Assembly (NCBI RefSeq): GCF_027571385.1
Contig: NZ_CP085636.1
Location: 5,318,501 to 5,382,500 of the forward strand
DNA: 64,000 bases
Reading direction: 5' to 3'
Origin: Shewanella sp. MTB7
GTDB lineage: Bacteria > Pseudomonadota > Gammaproteobacteria > Enterobacterales > Shewanellaceae
Both the position numbers and the translations under genes were made by a program. Under the pieces are notes generated by a model that searched no databases, was not told the origin of the DNA, and saw nothing but the letters and a program-made list of their open reading frames with translations. This document shows positions 1 through 8,745 of the stretch, piece after piece (position 1 is the first letter of the stretch; each line of letters begins with the position of its first letter).

Positions 1-2
1 CC

Positions 3-899
3 AGCACAATATCGGTATTTGTCACGCTTGGAGCCATGTTTACCCTAAGACTCGATCCCCGCAGTCATTCCAAGCATCAGGTAATGGCGATGATGGGGGG
101 AATGCTATTGGTAATATCCGCTGGCATGTTTGGTAAGTTACTTGTCGGTCACCGAGATTTGACCATTATGGCACTTGTTCTTATCAGCTTTCTTGCAGGT
201 CAACCCCAACCGGAACAAAAATACTTTGCTTTACTGGGTAAATTTGTGGCTGCCGCCTTTGTACTCGAAGAAGTGGGCGGTCCAGCAACACTGACAACAG
301 CAATGGCTTATCTTAGCGGAGCGGCATTCGCGCTGCTTCTGACCTTAATTCAAGGGCGCTTTTTTCCTACGCAGGCAACAGGCTGGTCGCTTTCCACTGA
401 ATGGCACGATCTGCGAACGGGTCACATCAATGGCCCATTGTACGGTTTGGCTCTACCATTGACGGTCTTAGCTTCAATTTTAACTGCCCACTGGCTCAAT
501 GCGCAGCATGAGTCCTGGGTTGGTCTAACGGTTCTTTTCGTTATGAATGTTGATGCAGCAAACGCTTGGAAAAAAATAGGCATGCGCATTATTGGCACTT
601 TAATGGGAGTCATCTGTGCTTATCTGGTCGTTATATTTTTCCCCAACTGGACTTTCCCTTTTATTATTATGTTAACAGCGCTTTTTATGCCAACATTATT
701 ACGACAAAATTACATACTTCATAATTGGTTAACGACTATATTCGCCTTGCTTGTCGTCGATCTAGCTATGCAGCAAAATGGGGGCGATGAATCTCTGATC
801 CAATGGCGTTTTATTGATACTCTGATCGGTTGTGCTTGGGTTGCAGTGAGCTTGATCTTGCTACGTCTTGGAAGAAGATGGTGGCCTAATAAACCTTAA
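3..899 (+). CDS. FUSC-type integral membrane protein, 5' end outside window
   Basis: The frame is open to the left edge of the window, and the residues before the first Met (position 36) read as a hydrophobic segment that continues into the protein. The gene is therefore almost certainly cut by the window, and the Met at 36 is probably internal. What is visible is about 298 residues with eight or so hydrophobic segments in two clusters and a short hydrophilic middle, the layout of fusaric-acid-resistance (FUSC/DUF2955-like) proteins. These often work with an HlyD-type membrane fusion protein to export aromatic compounds; such a partner would have to lie upstream, out of view. The Arg-Arg-rich tail after the last membrane segment suggests a cytoplasmic C-terminus. 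Family placement rests on topology and general resemblance; substrate unknown. Confidence 0.6.
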   Translation, partial: STISVFVTLGAMFTLRLDPRSHSKHQVMAMMGGMLLVISAGMFGKLLVGHRDLTIMALVLISFLAGQPQPEQKYFALLGKFVAAAFVLEEVGGPATLTTAMAYLSGAAFALLLTLIQGRFFPTQATGWSLSTEWHDLRTGHINGPLYGLALPLTVLASILTAHWLNAQHESWVGLTVLFVMNVDAANAWKKIGMRIIGTLMGVICAYLVVIFFPNWTFPFIIMLTALFMPTLLRQNYILHNWLTTIFALLVVDLAMQQNGGDESLIQWRFIDTLIGCAWVAVSLILLRLGRRWWPNKP

Positions 900-1024
900 G
901 CTCGCTAGGGCGATAATGCCTTAATATTTTTTACGTGAAACAATTCAATCAGTGTTGATTTTATGTTAAAACGTGCATACTTTGATAATAGATAATAACG
1001 CCAACTCACTTTAGAGAAAATGAC

Positions 1025-1744
1025 ATGAGACACACAAAATTTTCTGACCATTTAGCAAATAAAACAATCCCTTACAACACCGTCACTTTACCTTACGAAC
1101 AGCCTAAACTGAATGTGAACTATTGGATTGTGGATAATTTTTTTTCACATCAAGAAGCTGTGACAATTGCTAATCGTTGTTTTAATAAAGACACAAAAAA
1201 ATGGAAATTAGGGAGTCCTTATACCAAAGAGTTATGGCCAGGTATGCGCGCAGGTAAAGCACTAAAAAAAGATGAATTACTCAAAGTGGAGAACTGGGTC
1301 AAAGGAGAAATAGGTAAAGATAAAATATGGGTAGAAGAAGACGAGCAAGTTGTTGTCGATTCAAATACGGTTATTTTAGTGGGGGCTGATGAAGGTAAAG
1401 CAAGACCTCATGTAGATAACCGAAAGTTATGCCGTTATGGTGCAGTGTTATATTTAAGCCTAAATCCAGCTGCAGATTCTGGCACTTCATTCTATCGACT
1501 AAAATATGCCAATGGTGCCGCAGGTGGGAACTTGGTAGAAGATCCTTATTATAATTTGGTTGATGCATTAAAAACCAATAGTTTACCTGCTGATGCATGG
1601 TATGAAGATTATTGTATCGAAAACAAATTTAACCGATTAATTTTGTTTAAGAGTAATATTGTACACAGTGCTAGTGGCTATTTTGGTAAAAAAAAGCGGG
1701 ATAAACGTTTGGCAGTGACATTTTTCTGGATGACCGAAAAATAA
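1025..1744 (+). CDS. DUF6445 family protein, 2OG-Fe(II) oxygenase-like
   Basis: A 239-residue soluble protein without signal peptide. It resembles the DUF6445 family. An H-x-D pair (His129, Asp131) in a PHVDN context is followed about 83 residues later by His214, and Arg228 lies 14 residues beyond that. This H-x-D...H...R pattern is the iron and 2-oxoglutarate binding layout of Fe(II)/2OG dioxygenases, with the segment from 136 to 150 (YGAVLYLSLNP) looking like a core beta strand. The start is preceded by a weak purine-rich stretch and is the only good Met near the conserved region. The gene stands alone, convergent or tandem to no obvious partner. Enzymatic function is inference; the substrate is unknown. 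Confidence 0.65.
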   Translation: MRHTKFSDHLANKTIPYNTVTLPYEQPKLNVNYWIVDNFFSHQEAVTIANRCFNKDTKKWKLGSPYTKELWPGMRAGKALKKDELLKVENWVKGEIGKDKIWVEEDEQVVVDSNTVILVGADEGKARPHVDNRKLCRYGAVLYLSLNPAADSGTSFYRLKYANGAAGGNLVEDPYYNLVDALKTNSLPADAWYEDYCIENKFNRLILFKSNIVHSASGYFGKKKRDKRLAVTFFWMTEK

Positions 1745-1959
1745 TGGCTAATTTTTAATTTAAGCATAGAGTGTTGTATACCAGCATAAGAACAAACATA
1801 TCAGAACCAGCCTTGCACCATCAAAAGTGGGTAGATCTAGCCACCAGTAAATAGCACACACCCCTTTAAAATACTTATAAATAAGATTTAAAAACCACAA
1901 GATGTAAAATTAAAAACATTTTATGTTACAATCTGGCAACCTGAATCCTTTCGTAAAAG

Positions 1960-4263
1960 ATGATGCCGATGACCAGAACTGCCTATATTACAATTTTAAT
2001 TTGGTTTACCTTAGTCATTAGTAAAACAAGTTACGCTACTTTTTCAATCGTGGCAGTAGATCCAGAAACGAGAGAGGTGGGCACTGCAATAGCCACCTGC
2101 ATTCATAACTTTGACCTATCCCGTGTGGCTAAACTTGTACCAAATAAAGGGGCTGTAAATACTCAAAGTTATGTTAATTACACCAATACCAGCAATGCAA
2201 TCTCTCAAATACAAGACACTCTCTCAGCAATAGAACTTATCAATTGGCTTAAAGAAAATGACGCCCAAAACCGTCCTGAAATACGTCAAAATTTAGCCAC
2301 GACTATTGACGCTCAAGGACAAGTTGATAGTGCTGCTTACACTGGACAGAGTTCGACAGACTACAAAAATCATATCCTTGGCAGGACCTACGCTATCGCA
2401 GGAAACATTTTATCTGGACCGTCTATTTTAAGCGCTATGGAACACGCTTTTATCAGTGAGGAAGCAGACTTAAGCCATAAACTTATGGCGGCAATGCAAG
2501 CCGCTAAGCAGCATGGTGCCGATAGTCGTTGTAAACAAACCTCTTCAGCGTCAGCTTATCTAGGTGTAGCCAAACCAAATGATAATATTGCCATGCCATT
2601 TATGCATCTGGTTGCTCGACCACTTGACCGTAATCTTGACCCTATAGATGAATTACAATCACTCTTTCTATCTTTTAAAGAACAGCAACTTCTGCTAAAT
2701 CAGCACCATGATTCCGATAACGATGGGATCCCTGATCGCCTTGAATCCCCTCGCCTTGCTGATCATCCCATAAATACAGGTGTATTTAGCTATGCCACTG
2801 GCAACAACCTATTCACATCAAATGGCAAACTTCACCGAACAGACGTCAGTACACGAAACGTTTCAGAGTTAGTGCTGACCTTAGTGATGGGTCAAGATAT
2901 GTACAAACTCACTCCAGGGAAGCATATCGGATTTTCATTTATAGATGAAACTGGCACTCAGATCACTGTAAAAGATTCGGTTATTGGCCAAACAGCCTTT
3001 GCACAACCAGGGGCTAATAATACAGGAGTGTTGACCGCCGTTGGCAATGATCAACATGGTCGTCAAGTTGCCCTGCTTTTGTATCTGGACGGTAACCTCA
3101 GTACCGGGGCTTTTTATGCGTTAGACTCCTATGTTCCCACCACCGCTAATAACCGAGATGTAGAGTTACCCGGGATCCCATACAACCCAGATGAATACAC
3201 TGATAGTGACGGTGACGGGCAAGCTGATTATCTCGACTTAGACAGTGATAATGATGGTATAACTGACGCAGTAGAATACCCCGGTCTTGTGAATTATCCC
3301 GTTAATGTCGGTGTATTTAGTTATGCCACAGACAGTAATCTATTCACCTCAAAAGGCAAACTTCATCGAACTGATGTGAGTACTCAGGATGTATCGGGCT
3401 TAGTGCTTACTTTAGCCGCTGGACTTGATATGTATAAACTGACCTCAGGTGAACATATTGGCTTTTCATTCATCGATGAAACTGGCACCCAAATCATCGT
3501 CAAAGATTCGGTCATTGGCCAAACGGCCTTTGCACAACCTGGAGCCAATGAAACCGGAGTACTAACAGCGGTAGGGCATGATCAAAATGGCCGTCAAATT
3601 GCCCTATTGTTATACCTAGATGGTAACCTCAATACAGGGGCTTTTTATGCGCTAGATTCCTATGTTTCCACTAATGCTAATAACCGAGACATAGAGTTAC
3701 CCGGAACCCCATATGACCCAGATGAGTACGCTGATAGTGATGGTGATGGGCAAGCCAACTACCTCGATTTAGACAGCGATAATGATGGTATTACTGATGA
3801 TTTAGAATACCCTGAACAAGTGAACTATCCCGTTAATGTAGGGGTATTTAGTTATGCTACAGGCAATAACTTATTCACATCCAATGGCAAGCTTCATCGA
3901 ACTGATGTGAGTACTCAGGATGTGTCAAACTTAGTGCTCACTTTAGCCCCTGGACTTGATATGTATAAACTCACTTCCGGTAAACATATTGGCTTTTCAT
4001 TCATTGATGAAACAGGCACTCAAATCACCGTAACAGATTCGGTCATTGGTCAAACAGCGTTTGCACAGCCAGGGCCTAATGACACTGGTGTCCTAACCGC
4101 CGTTGGCAGTGATCAAAACGGCCGTCAACTCGCGTTGCTTTTATACCTAGATGGTCATCTCAGTACTGGCGCATTTTATGCTCTAGACTCCTATGTCCCC
4201 ACATCAGCAAATAATCGGGATGTGGAACTGCCAGGTACACCATACGCGCTTCAATTATATTAA
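1960..4263 (+). CDS. Secreted DUF1028 (Ntn-hydrolase-like) protein with three long repeats
   Basis: A 767-residue exported protein. Residues 1-26 form a signal peptide (Lys/Arg-poor start, hydrophobic core, S-Y-A cleavage site). Cleavage would leave Thr27 at the N-terminus, followed by F-S-I-V-A, matching the TFSIVA start of DUF1028 proteins, which belong to the Ntn-hydrolase fold where an N-terminal Thr/Ser/Cys is the nucleophile. DUF1028 covers about 27-240. From about 250 there are calcium-type thrombospondin-3 motifs (D-x-D-N-D-G-I-x-D) linking three near-identical modules with an exact period of 177 residues; the third is truncated after the VELPG motif. The start could be the second or third Met, only three residues away. 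Probably a surface or periplasmic hydrolase-like protein; substrate unknown. Confidence 0.75.
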   Translation: MMPMTRTAYITILIWFTLVISKTSYATFSIVAVDPETREVGTAIATCIHNFDLSRVAKLVPNKGAVNTQSYVNYTNTSNAISQIQDTLSAIELINWLKENDAQNRPEIRQNLATTIDAQGQVDSAAYTGQSSTDYKNHILGRTYAIAGNILSGPSILSAMEHAFISEEADLSHKLMAAMQAAKQHGADSRCKQTSSASAYLGVAKPNDNIAMPFMHLVARPLDRNLDPIDELQSLFLSFKEQQLLLNQHHDSDNDGIPDRLESPRLADHPINTGVFSYATGNNLFTSNGKLHRTDVSTRNVSELVLTLVMGQDMYKLTPGKHIGFSFIDETGTQITVKDSVIGQTAFAQPGANNTGVLTAVGNDQHGRQVALLLYLDGNLSTGAFYALDSYVPTTANNRDVELPGIPYNPDEYTDSDGDGQADYLDLDSDNDGITDAVEYPGLVNYPVNVGVFSYATDSNLFTSKGKLHRTDVSTQDVSGLVLTLAAGLDMYKLTSGEHIGFSFIDETGTQIIVKDSVIGQTAFAQPGANETGVLTAVGHDQNGRQIALLLYLDGNLNTGAFYALDSYVSTNANNRDIELPGTPYDPDEYADSDGDGQANYLDLDSDNDGITDDLEYPEQVNYPVNVGVFSYATGNNLFTSNGKLHRTDVSTQDVSNLVLTLAPGLDMYKLTSGKHIGFSFIDETGTQITVTDSVIGQTAFAQPGPNDTGVLTAVGSDQNGRQLALLLYLDGHLSTGAFYALDSYVPTSANNRDVELPGTPYALQLY
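2779..4260 (+). repeat. Three in-gene repeats of 531 bp
   Basis: Inside the DUF1028 gene the GVFSYAT motif starts at 2779, 3310 and 3841, an exact spacing of 531 bp (177 codons). Copies 1 and 2 are full and each ends in a thrombospondin-3 style Asp-rich linker; copy 3 ends at the stop codon without the linker. Much of the nucleotide difference between copies is silent, although amino-acid changes also occur, indicating duplication followed by selection on the protein. Confidence 0.95.
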
Positions 4264-4374
4264 AGCAGAGGATGACTCTGGATAAGTTGAACATGAGTTG
4301 AAACACTACAAATCTATTGGCTACAAATCCCTTCCACCACGATCGCTGCGATCTGAGATAAGCACTCCATGTGC

Positions 4375-4407
4375 AAAAAAGGGAATGAACCTAAGTCCAC
4401 TCCCTTT
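4375..4407 (-). terminator. Rho-independent terminator of dbpA
   Basis: On the minus strand a 10-bp stem (one G-U wobble) with a 10-nt loop is followed by a run of six T. It lies about 70 bp beyond the dbpA stop codon. Confidence 0.75.
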
Positions 4408-4474
4408 CAAATTTAACTTTAATAAACAGTAATCTAAAGCCTAGTTCCTATGAATTAGAACCTTAGACTAAAAA

Positions 4475-5884
4475 CTACCTCATTTCCCACGCTCTGTAAG
4501 TACGGCCTTTAAGCTTACCGTTGGTGATCTTATGCAGAGCACGCTTAGCGACTTTACGATCAACCGCTACGTATGAACGGAATTCGGTGATCTTAATCTT
4601 ACCCACTTCAGAACCTTGAATGCCATCTTCACCAGTTAACGCACCTAAGATATCACCAGGACGAACCTTATTCTTCTTACCGCCATCAATCTGCAAAGTC
4701 ACCATTTTAGGCAGAGTTGGCAAGGTGTCTAACAAATTCTCTGGTGGTAACGCTTCGCTCGTGATTTCGCGATCAAGATACTCTTCTAATAGCTTAACCT
4801 TGTAATCATCTTCGCTGTTAAAGAAAGTATAAGCGGTGCCTTTACTGCCCGCACGGCCAGTACGACCTATACGGTGAATATGCACTTCAGTGTCATAGGC
4901 AAACTCATAGTTAACCACCATGTCCAAGGCTTCGATATCCAGACCACGTGCAGCAACATCGGTAGCCACCATGACTGAAGCACTCTTGTTAGCAAACTGC
5001 ATCAAGGTGATGTCTCTGTCTCTCTGCTCAAGATCGCCGTGCAAAGCCACAACACTGAAACCATCATTGGCTAAAGTCGCAGCAACATCTTTGGTTTCGC
5101 GCTTAGTATTACAGAAAACTACGGCACTCTCTGGTCTATGCTGCAGTAATAATAGACGCAGTGCTTTTTGGCGATCTTTATTGCTTTCTAGCTGATAGAA
5201 ATGCTGATCGATGGTGTTATCGTCATGGGTGGAGGTCACCTTAACGACAACAGGTTTAAACATGATCTCTTCAGCGATCTTCTGGATCTGCTTAGGGAAA
5301 GTTGCACTAAACAGTAATGTCTGACGCTCACGAGGCATCTCAGCCATGATGTAGTCTAGATCCGGCAAGAAGCCCATTTCTAACATACGATCCGCTTCGT
5401 CAAGCACTAGCGTATTAACATGCTCAAGGTTTAAACGCTCACGCTGAAGGTGATCGATAATACGCCCAGGTGTTCCCACGATAATGTGCGCGCCATGCTC
5501 AAGTGAACCAATTTGCGGTCCCATAGGCACGCCACCACATAGGGTTAATACCTTGATGTTGTGGATACCACGGGCAAGAGTCCGGATCTCTTTCGCCACT
5601 TGATCGGCAAGTTCACGAGTCGGACACAGTACCAAAGATTGAATACGAAAACGCTTTACGTCTAGCTTGTTCAATAGACCCAAACCAAAGGCCGCAGTCT
5701 TACCTGAACCTGTTTTACCTTGGCCAATAACATCTTCACCATTTAATATCGCTGGTAGACTCTGAGCCTGAATTGGCGTCATCGAGTCGTAGCCCATAGT
5801 TTTTAGGTTATCTACTAGTTCAGGTTTTAGCGTTAATGTCGAAAATGACATATTACTGTCTGCATTTGGGGTAACTTGGCTCAA
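4475..5884 (-). CDS. dbpA: ATP-dependent RNA helicase DbpA (DEAD box)
   Basis: A 469-residue DEAD-box helicase acting in 50S ribosome assembly; DbpA is the member that recognises 23S rRNA hairpin 92 through its C-terminal domain. All core motifs are present in order: Q motif (MTPIQAQ, about 36), Walker A (GKTGSGKT), the DEAD box in LDEADRM, SAT, ATDVAARGLD and HRIGRTGRAG. The last ~75 residues (KVRPGDILGALTGEDGI and onward) match the DbpA RNA-binding domain, which distinguishes it from RhlE, SrmB and DeaD. An alternative start at the Met of MSFSTL, 11 residues in, is possible. The gene is monocistronic, with a terminator downstream and a promoter-like extended -10 upstream. Confidence 0.95.
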   Translation of the reverse strand: MSQVTPNADSNMSFSTLTLKPELVDNLKTMGYDSMTPIQAQSLPAILNGEDVIGQGKTGSGKTAAFGLGLLNKLDVKRFRIQSLVLCPTRELADQVAKEIRTLARGIHNIKVLTLCGGVPMGPQIGSLEHGAHIIVGTPGRIIDHLQRERLNLEHVNTLVLDEADRMLEMGFLPDLDYIMAEMPRERQTLLFSATFPKQIQKIAEEIMFKPVVVKVTSTHDDNTIDQHFYQLESNKDRQKALRLLLLQHRPESAVVFCNTKRETKDVAATLANDGFSVVALHGDLEQRDRDITLMQFANKSASVMVATDVAARGLDIEALDMVVNYEFAYDTEVHIHRIGRTGRAGSKGTAYTFFNSEDDYKVKLLEEYLDREITSEALPPENLLDTLPTLPKMVTLQIDGGKKNKVRPGDILGALTGEDGIQGSEVGKIKITEFRSYVAVDRKVAKRALHKITNGKLKGRTYRAWEMR

Positions 5885-6187
5885 GGTCTATTCCTATTTT
5901 TATCACGACGAGACACTCATCATGAAAGCGACAATCAAATCTATGATTTATATATACCGCTGATATCAATCGAATTTATCGAGCCTGGTCTTATCGTGTG
6001 AAATAGACAATATTGCGGCTAGATAATAATGGGCGTGATTATAGCAAGTATTGAAATGAGTTGCTTGCATCCTTAGTGCTTACTGGAATAAACAACAAAA
6101 GAAGAAACTAAAGTGGGAGATGTTTTAAAATGCACCTAGCGGCGAATATTCACAGCTAGGTTTGTTCTTAATTGAAATAGATGCGTC
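5885..6187. other. Intergenic region between dbpA and a DUF3313 gene
   Basis: About 300 bp, AT-rich. It carries the likely dbpA promoter near 6040. The right part is downstream of the DUF3313 gene. No open frame worth calling and no clear repeat were seen. Confidence 0.5.
6038..6046 (-). promoter_or_regulatory. Extended -10 promoter candidate for dbpA
   Basis: The minus strand reads TGCTATAAT, a perfect -10 hexamer with the extended TG motif. The -35 region is poor, as is usual for extended -10 promoters. It would give a leader of roughly 145 nt before the dbpA start. Confidence 0.45.
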
Positions 6188-6871
6188 CTATTCAGCCAGC
6201 TGGCCTCTCAAGGTTAACGCTATTCTATCTACCCACCAATCAACGGCATCACGTGCGTCGTCGGTAGAATCGATCATGGTACTGAGATCTTTACTGCCCG
6301 CTTTTCTATCGATAACAGCAACGATCGGATCCCCTGAACTGGCGTCACTGATCATCATCTCTATGGTAGCACTACCGACATTGGTGTGCTCGCCAGTGAC
6401 AACCTTGGCAATCGTGGAAATACCGAGTCCAATCGGAAGTAGGCTACTGGTGACCGCTAGAATAGGATTAGGTGTTTCAATATTCGTTAGAGCAACGCTT
6501 ATTCTTAAGGTCTTCTCTTTTGGCATATCCACCAGCTTAAAATGAGTTGAGGCCTTCTCTCTTATTTTCTCAATCAGATACTCTGAGACTTCGACGATCT
6601 GCTGCTCAGATAAATTGTCATAACGAGTCTTATCATCCAATACTAACCAAACCTGATCGATCATAACGCTATCATACTGCTTAAGTATCTCGTTCAAGTC
6701 TTGAATGCTCTTTATGCCTGGCTTAGCCCAAATTAGATCGCTCCCCCCATCAGGACCTGGTCTGAAGTCATCAAAAGTGCTAAACATCTGTGACTGACGG
6801 TAATCCTGAATAACACCACAACCAGAAAGCATCAATAACATGACACTCACTAAAATTCGATAAAGTTTCAT
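6188..6871 (-). CDS. DUF3313-family outer-membrane-type lipoprotein
   Basis: A 227-residue protein. The N-terminus is a lipoprotein signal peptide ending in the lipobox L-S-G-C (Cys18), so it should be lipidated; the residue after Cys is Gly, which does not signal inner-membrane retention, so outer-membrane anchoring is expected. The remainder resembles DUF3313: a charged region, then a conserved segment rich in Gly/Ser (about 135-175) and a C-terminal DARDAVDWW helix. Function of the family is unknown. The gene is alone; upstream is an AT-rich region with no obvious partner. Confidence 0.75.
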   Translation of the reverse strand: MKLYRILVSVMLLMLSGCGVIQDYRQSQMFSTFDDFRPGPDGGSDLIWAKPGIKSIQDLNEILKQYDSVMIDQVWLVLDDKTRYDNLSEQQIVEVSEYLIEKIREKASTHFKLVDMPKEKTLRISVALTNIETPNPILAVTSSLLPIGLGISTIAKVVTGEHTNVGSATIEMMISDASSGDPIVAVIDRKAGSKDLSTMIDSTDDARDAVDWWVDRIALTLRGQLAE

Positions 6872-6996
6872 AAAAGATCGTACCTTTGATTAAATATAAT
6901 TATACAGGAGTGTAGTAATGGTGTTAGCTGCGTGAAGTTTACTCAAAAAAAAGAGCTAGGGATAGTTATATATTCAAAATACATAATGAAGATAAA

Positions 6997-7022
6997 TAAA
7001 AAAGCCCCGACTAAACGGGGCT
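6997..7022 (-). terminator. Terminator downstream of the POT transporter
   Basis: AGCCCCG and CGGGGCT pair around a 6-nt loop; on the minus strand the stem is followed by a U-run. It sits 28 bp beyond the transporter stop codon. Confidence 0.9.
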
Positions 7023-7049
7023 AAAATAATACAGTGATGAAGCGTTAGC

Positions 7050-8465
7050 TTAAGCTATAACGGCCTCTACATCATTAGGCTTATCGGCGTCTAATCGCTT
7101 GATCACCACACCATAGATAATCAAAGAGATCGCTGACACTGTCGCGATTGCCGCAAACACATACCAAATGTAGTGGGCATTGGCCGACGCACTGACCCAA
7201 GCTTCATGGGACTCGAAGGTACGTGGATCAGGGCAGTAAGCTTGCAACAGGTAACCAGACAAACCGAAACCGAGCAGCGAGCTGATAAAAGAGTGCAGGT
7301 GTGAGAAACCAAGGTATAGCCCCTCTTCCCCTTTTGGCGCCTGCAAAGAGAAATACTCTAAAAAGCGTGGCGAGATAAATGACTCTGCCAATCCCTGAAA
7401 CATGATTCCCAGTATCATCATGGCTGCAATGGGATGCATCTGCATAAAACCAAGGTCAATATTGCCCTCCAACATATTCCCAGAAGCCATTAAGAGGGCC
7501 GAGAATGGCATGATAAACATGCCTATAGTCATGGAGAACAGTGCACTTTTCCTACTCATCAATGAGGTCACAAAGCCCACGGTAAGGAAAACCACTAACG
7601 GATTTACGTTAGCGTACCAAGATGGCGATGCCCCTTCACCCGCCATACGCAGAACATACTTAGGCATGGTGGCGTACAACTGATGTTGCACCATCCAAAA
7701 GCCAGTAATGATTAAGATAAGTGCGATCAGGCGGCCATTAGTCAACACTTTTCCTAAGGCACGAACGACCTCAGCCATAGACTTGCCTTCAGTATTGGAC
7801 TCGGCATTTTTAAAGAAAAAGAAGATACTAATAAACGCCACTAAGGTCATACCCGCAGCAAAATAATTTAAATTAATTAACCCCAGATCCCCCATCGACT
7901 CACGTAACGGCTTAACCACCGTTTTACCAGAGAAAGCGCCGATATTAACCATCATATAGAAGATGGAGAAACCTTTTGCCCGATTAGCCGTCGTAGTGGA
8001 TTTGGCAACCGTTGCCGTGATCACCGCCTTAATAAACGAGCCACCAATCATGATTACAATAAGAATGGGAATAATCGCCCAGCGAATATCGGCGCTTTGT
8101 AAGCCATGATAGGTCACATCTCTACCATATTCGACTAGCCCTTTTCCCTCAAGTAGTGCGGGAAATATTGCCAAGCCAGAATAACCAATAGTCAACAAAG
8201 CAAATGCTAATAAGAGTGCGCTTCTAAAACCTATTTTATCTGCCAGAGCGCCACTAAAGGTGGGTAATAAATATAAACCTGCTGAAAATGAGCCCGCCAG
8301 CCACGCCGCTTCAACATCAGTAAAACCTAAAATGCGCGACAAATAGAGAGTGATCACAATGAACACTCCATAATAGGCGGCACGCTCTAATAGCTCTACC
8401 CCGTTTGCAATCCAAAATGTTCTAGGAAAACCCTGCTTCGTCCCCGAAGCCGTATTATTATTCAT
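7050..8465 (-). CDS. POT/PTR-type MFS transporter
   Basis: A 471-residue inner-membrane protein with about 12 hydrophobic segments. The first helix contains ELLERAAYYG, the ExxER...YYG signature of the proton-dependent oligopeptide transporter (POT/PTR) family, used for proton coupling. The LADKIGFR loop after the second helix is the MFS motif A. Length is slightly below E. coli Dtp proteins (about 490-500). Substrate may be di/tripeptides, but some family members carry other solutes, so that is inference. It is transcribed on the same strand as norR but 280 bp downstream with its own terminator, so it is probably an independent unit. Confidence 0.75.
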   Translation of the reverse strand: MNNNTASGTKQGFPRTFWIANGVELLERAAYYGVFIVITLYLSRILGFTDVEAAWLAGSFSAGLYLLPTFSGALADKIGFRSALLLAFALLTIGYSGLAIFPALLEGKGLVEYGRDVTYHGLQSADIRWAIIPILIVIMIGGSFIKAVITATVAKSTTTANRAKGFSIFYMMVNIGAFSGKTVVKPLRESMGDLGLINLNYFAAGMTLVAFISIFFFFKNAESNTEGKSMAEVVRALGKVLTNGRLIALILIITGFWMVQHQLYATMPKYVLRMAGEGASPSWYANVNPLVVFLTVGFVTSLMSRKSALFSMTIGMFIMPFSALLMASGNMLEGNIDLGFMQMHPIAAMMILGIMFQGLAESFISPRFLEYFSLQAPKGEEGLYLGFSHLHSFISSLLGFGLSGYLLQAYCPDPRTFESHEAWVSASANAHYIWYVFAAIATVSAISLIIYGVVIKRLDADKPNDVEAVIA

Positions 8466-8745
8466 TTTATTATCTTCCGGTTCTAAATTGTCAATTAAAG
8501 AGTTTCATTACGAATTAATTCAAGCTAATGGCTTAGCGTTAATGATGCAAACTTCACCATGTCGATTTAATCTCTTTTCTATATCGATGTAAGATACCTA
8601 AGCAATGAACTGTTACTCATTTGAACAATTCTTTAACCCCGGCCCCCACCAGTAGTAAAGATACTAACATGATTGCAGGGCGCTAAGTCAGTTGAATCTA
8701 AAGGCTAAACAGCTCTTTATGTAAAGCAAACTCTCCAGACATCAC

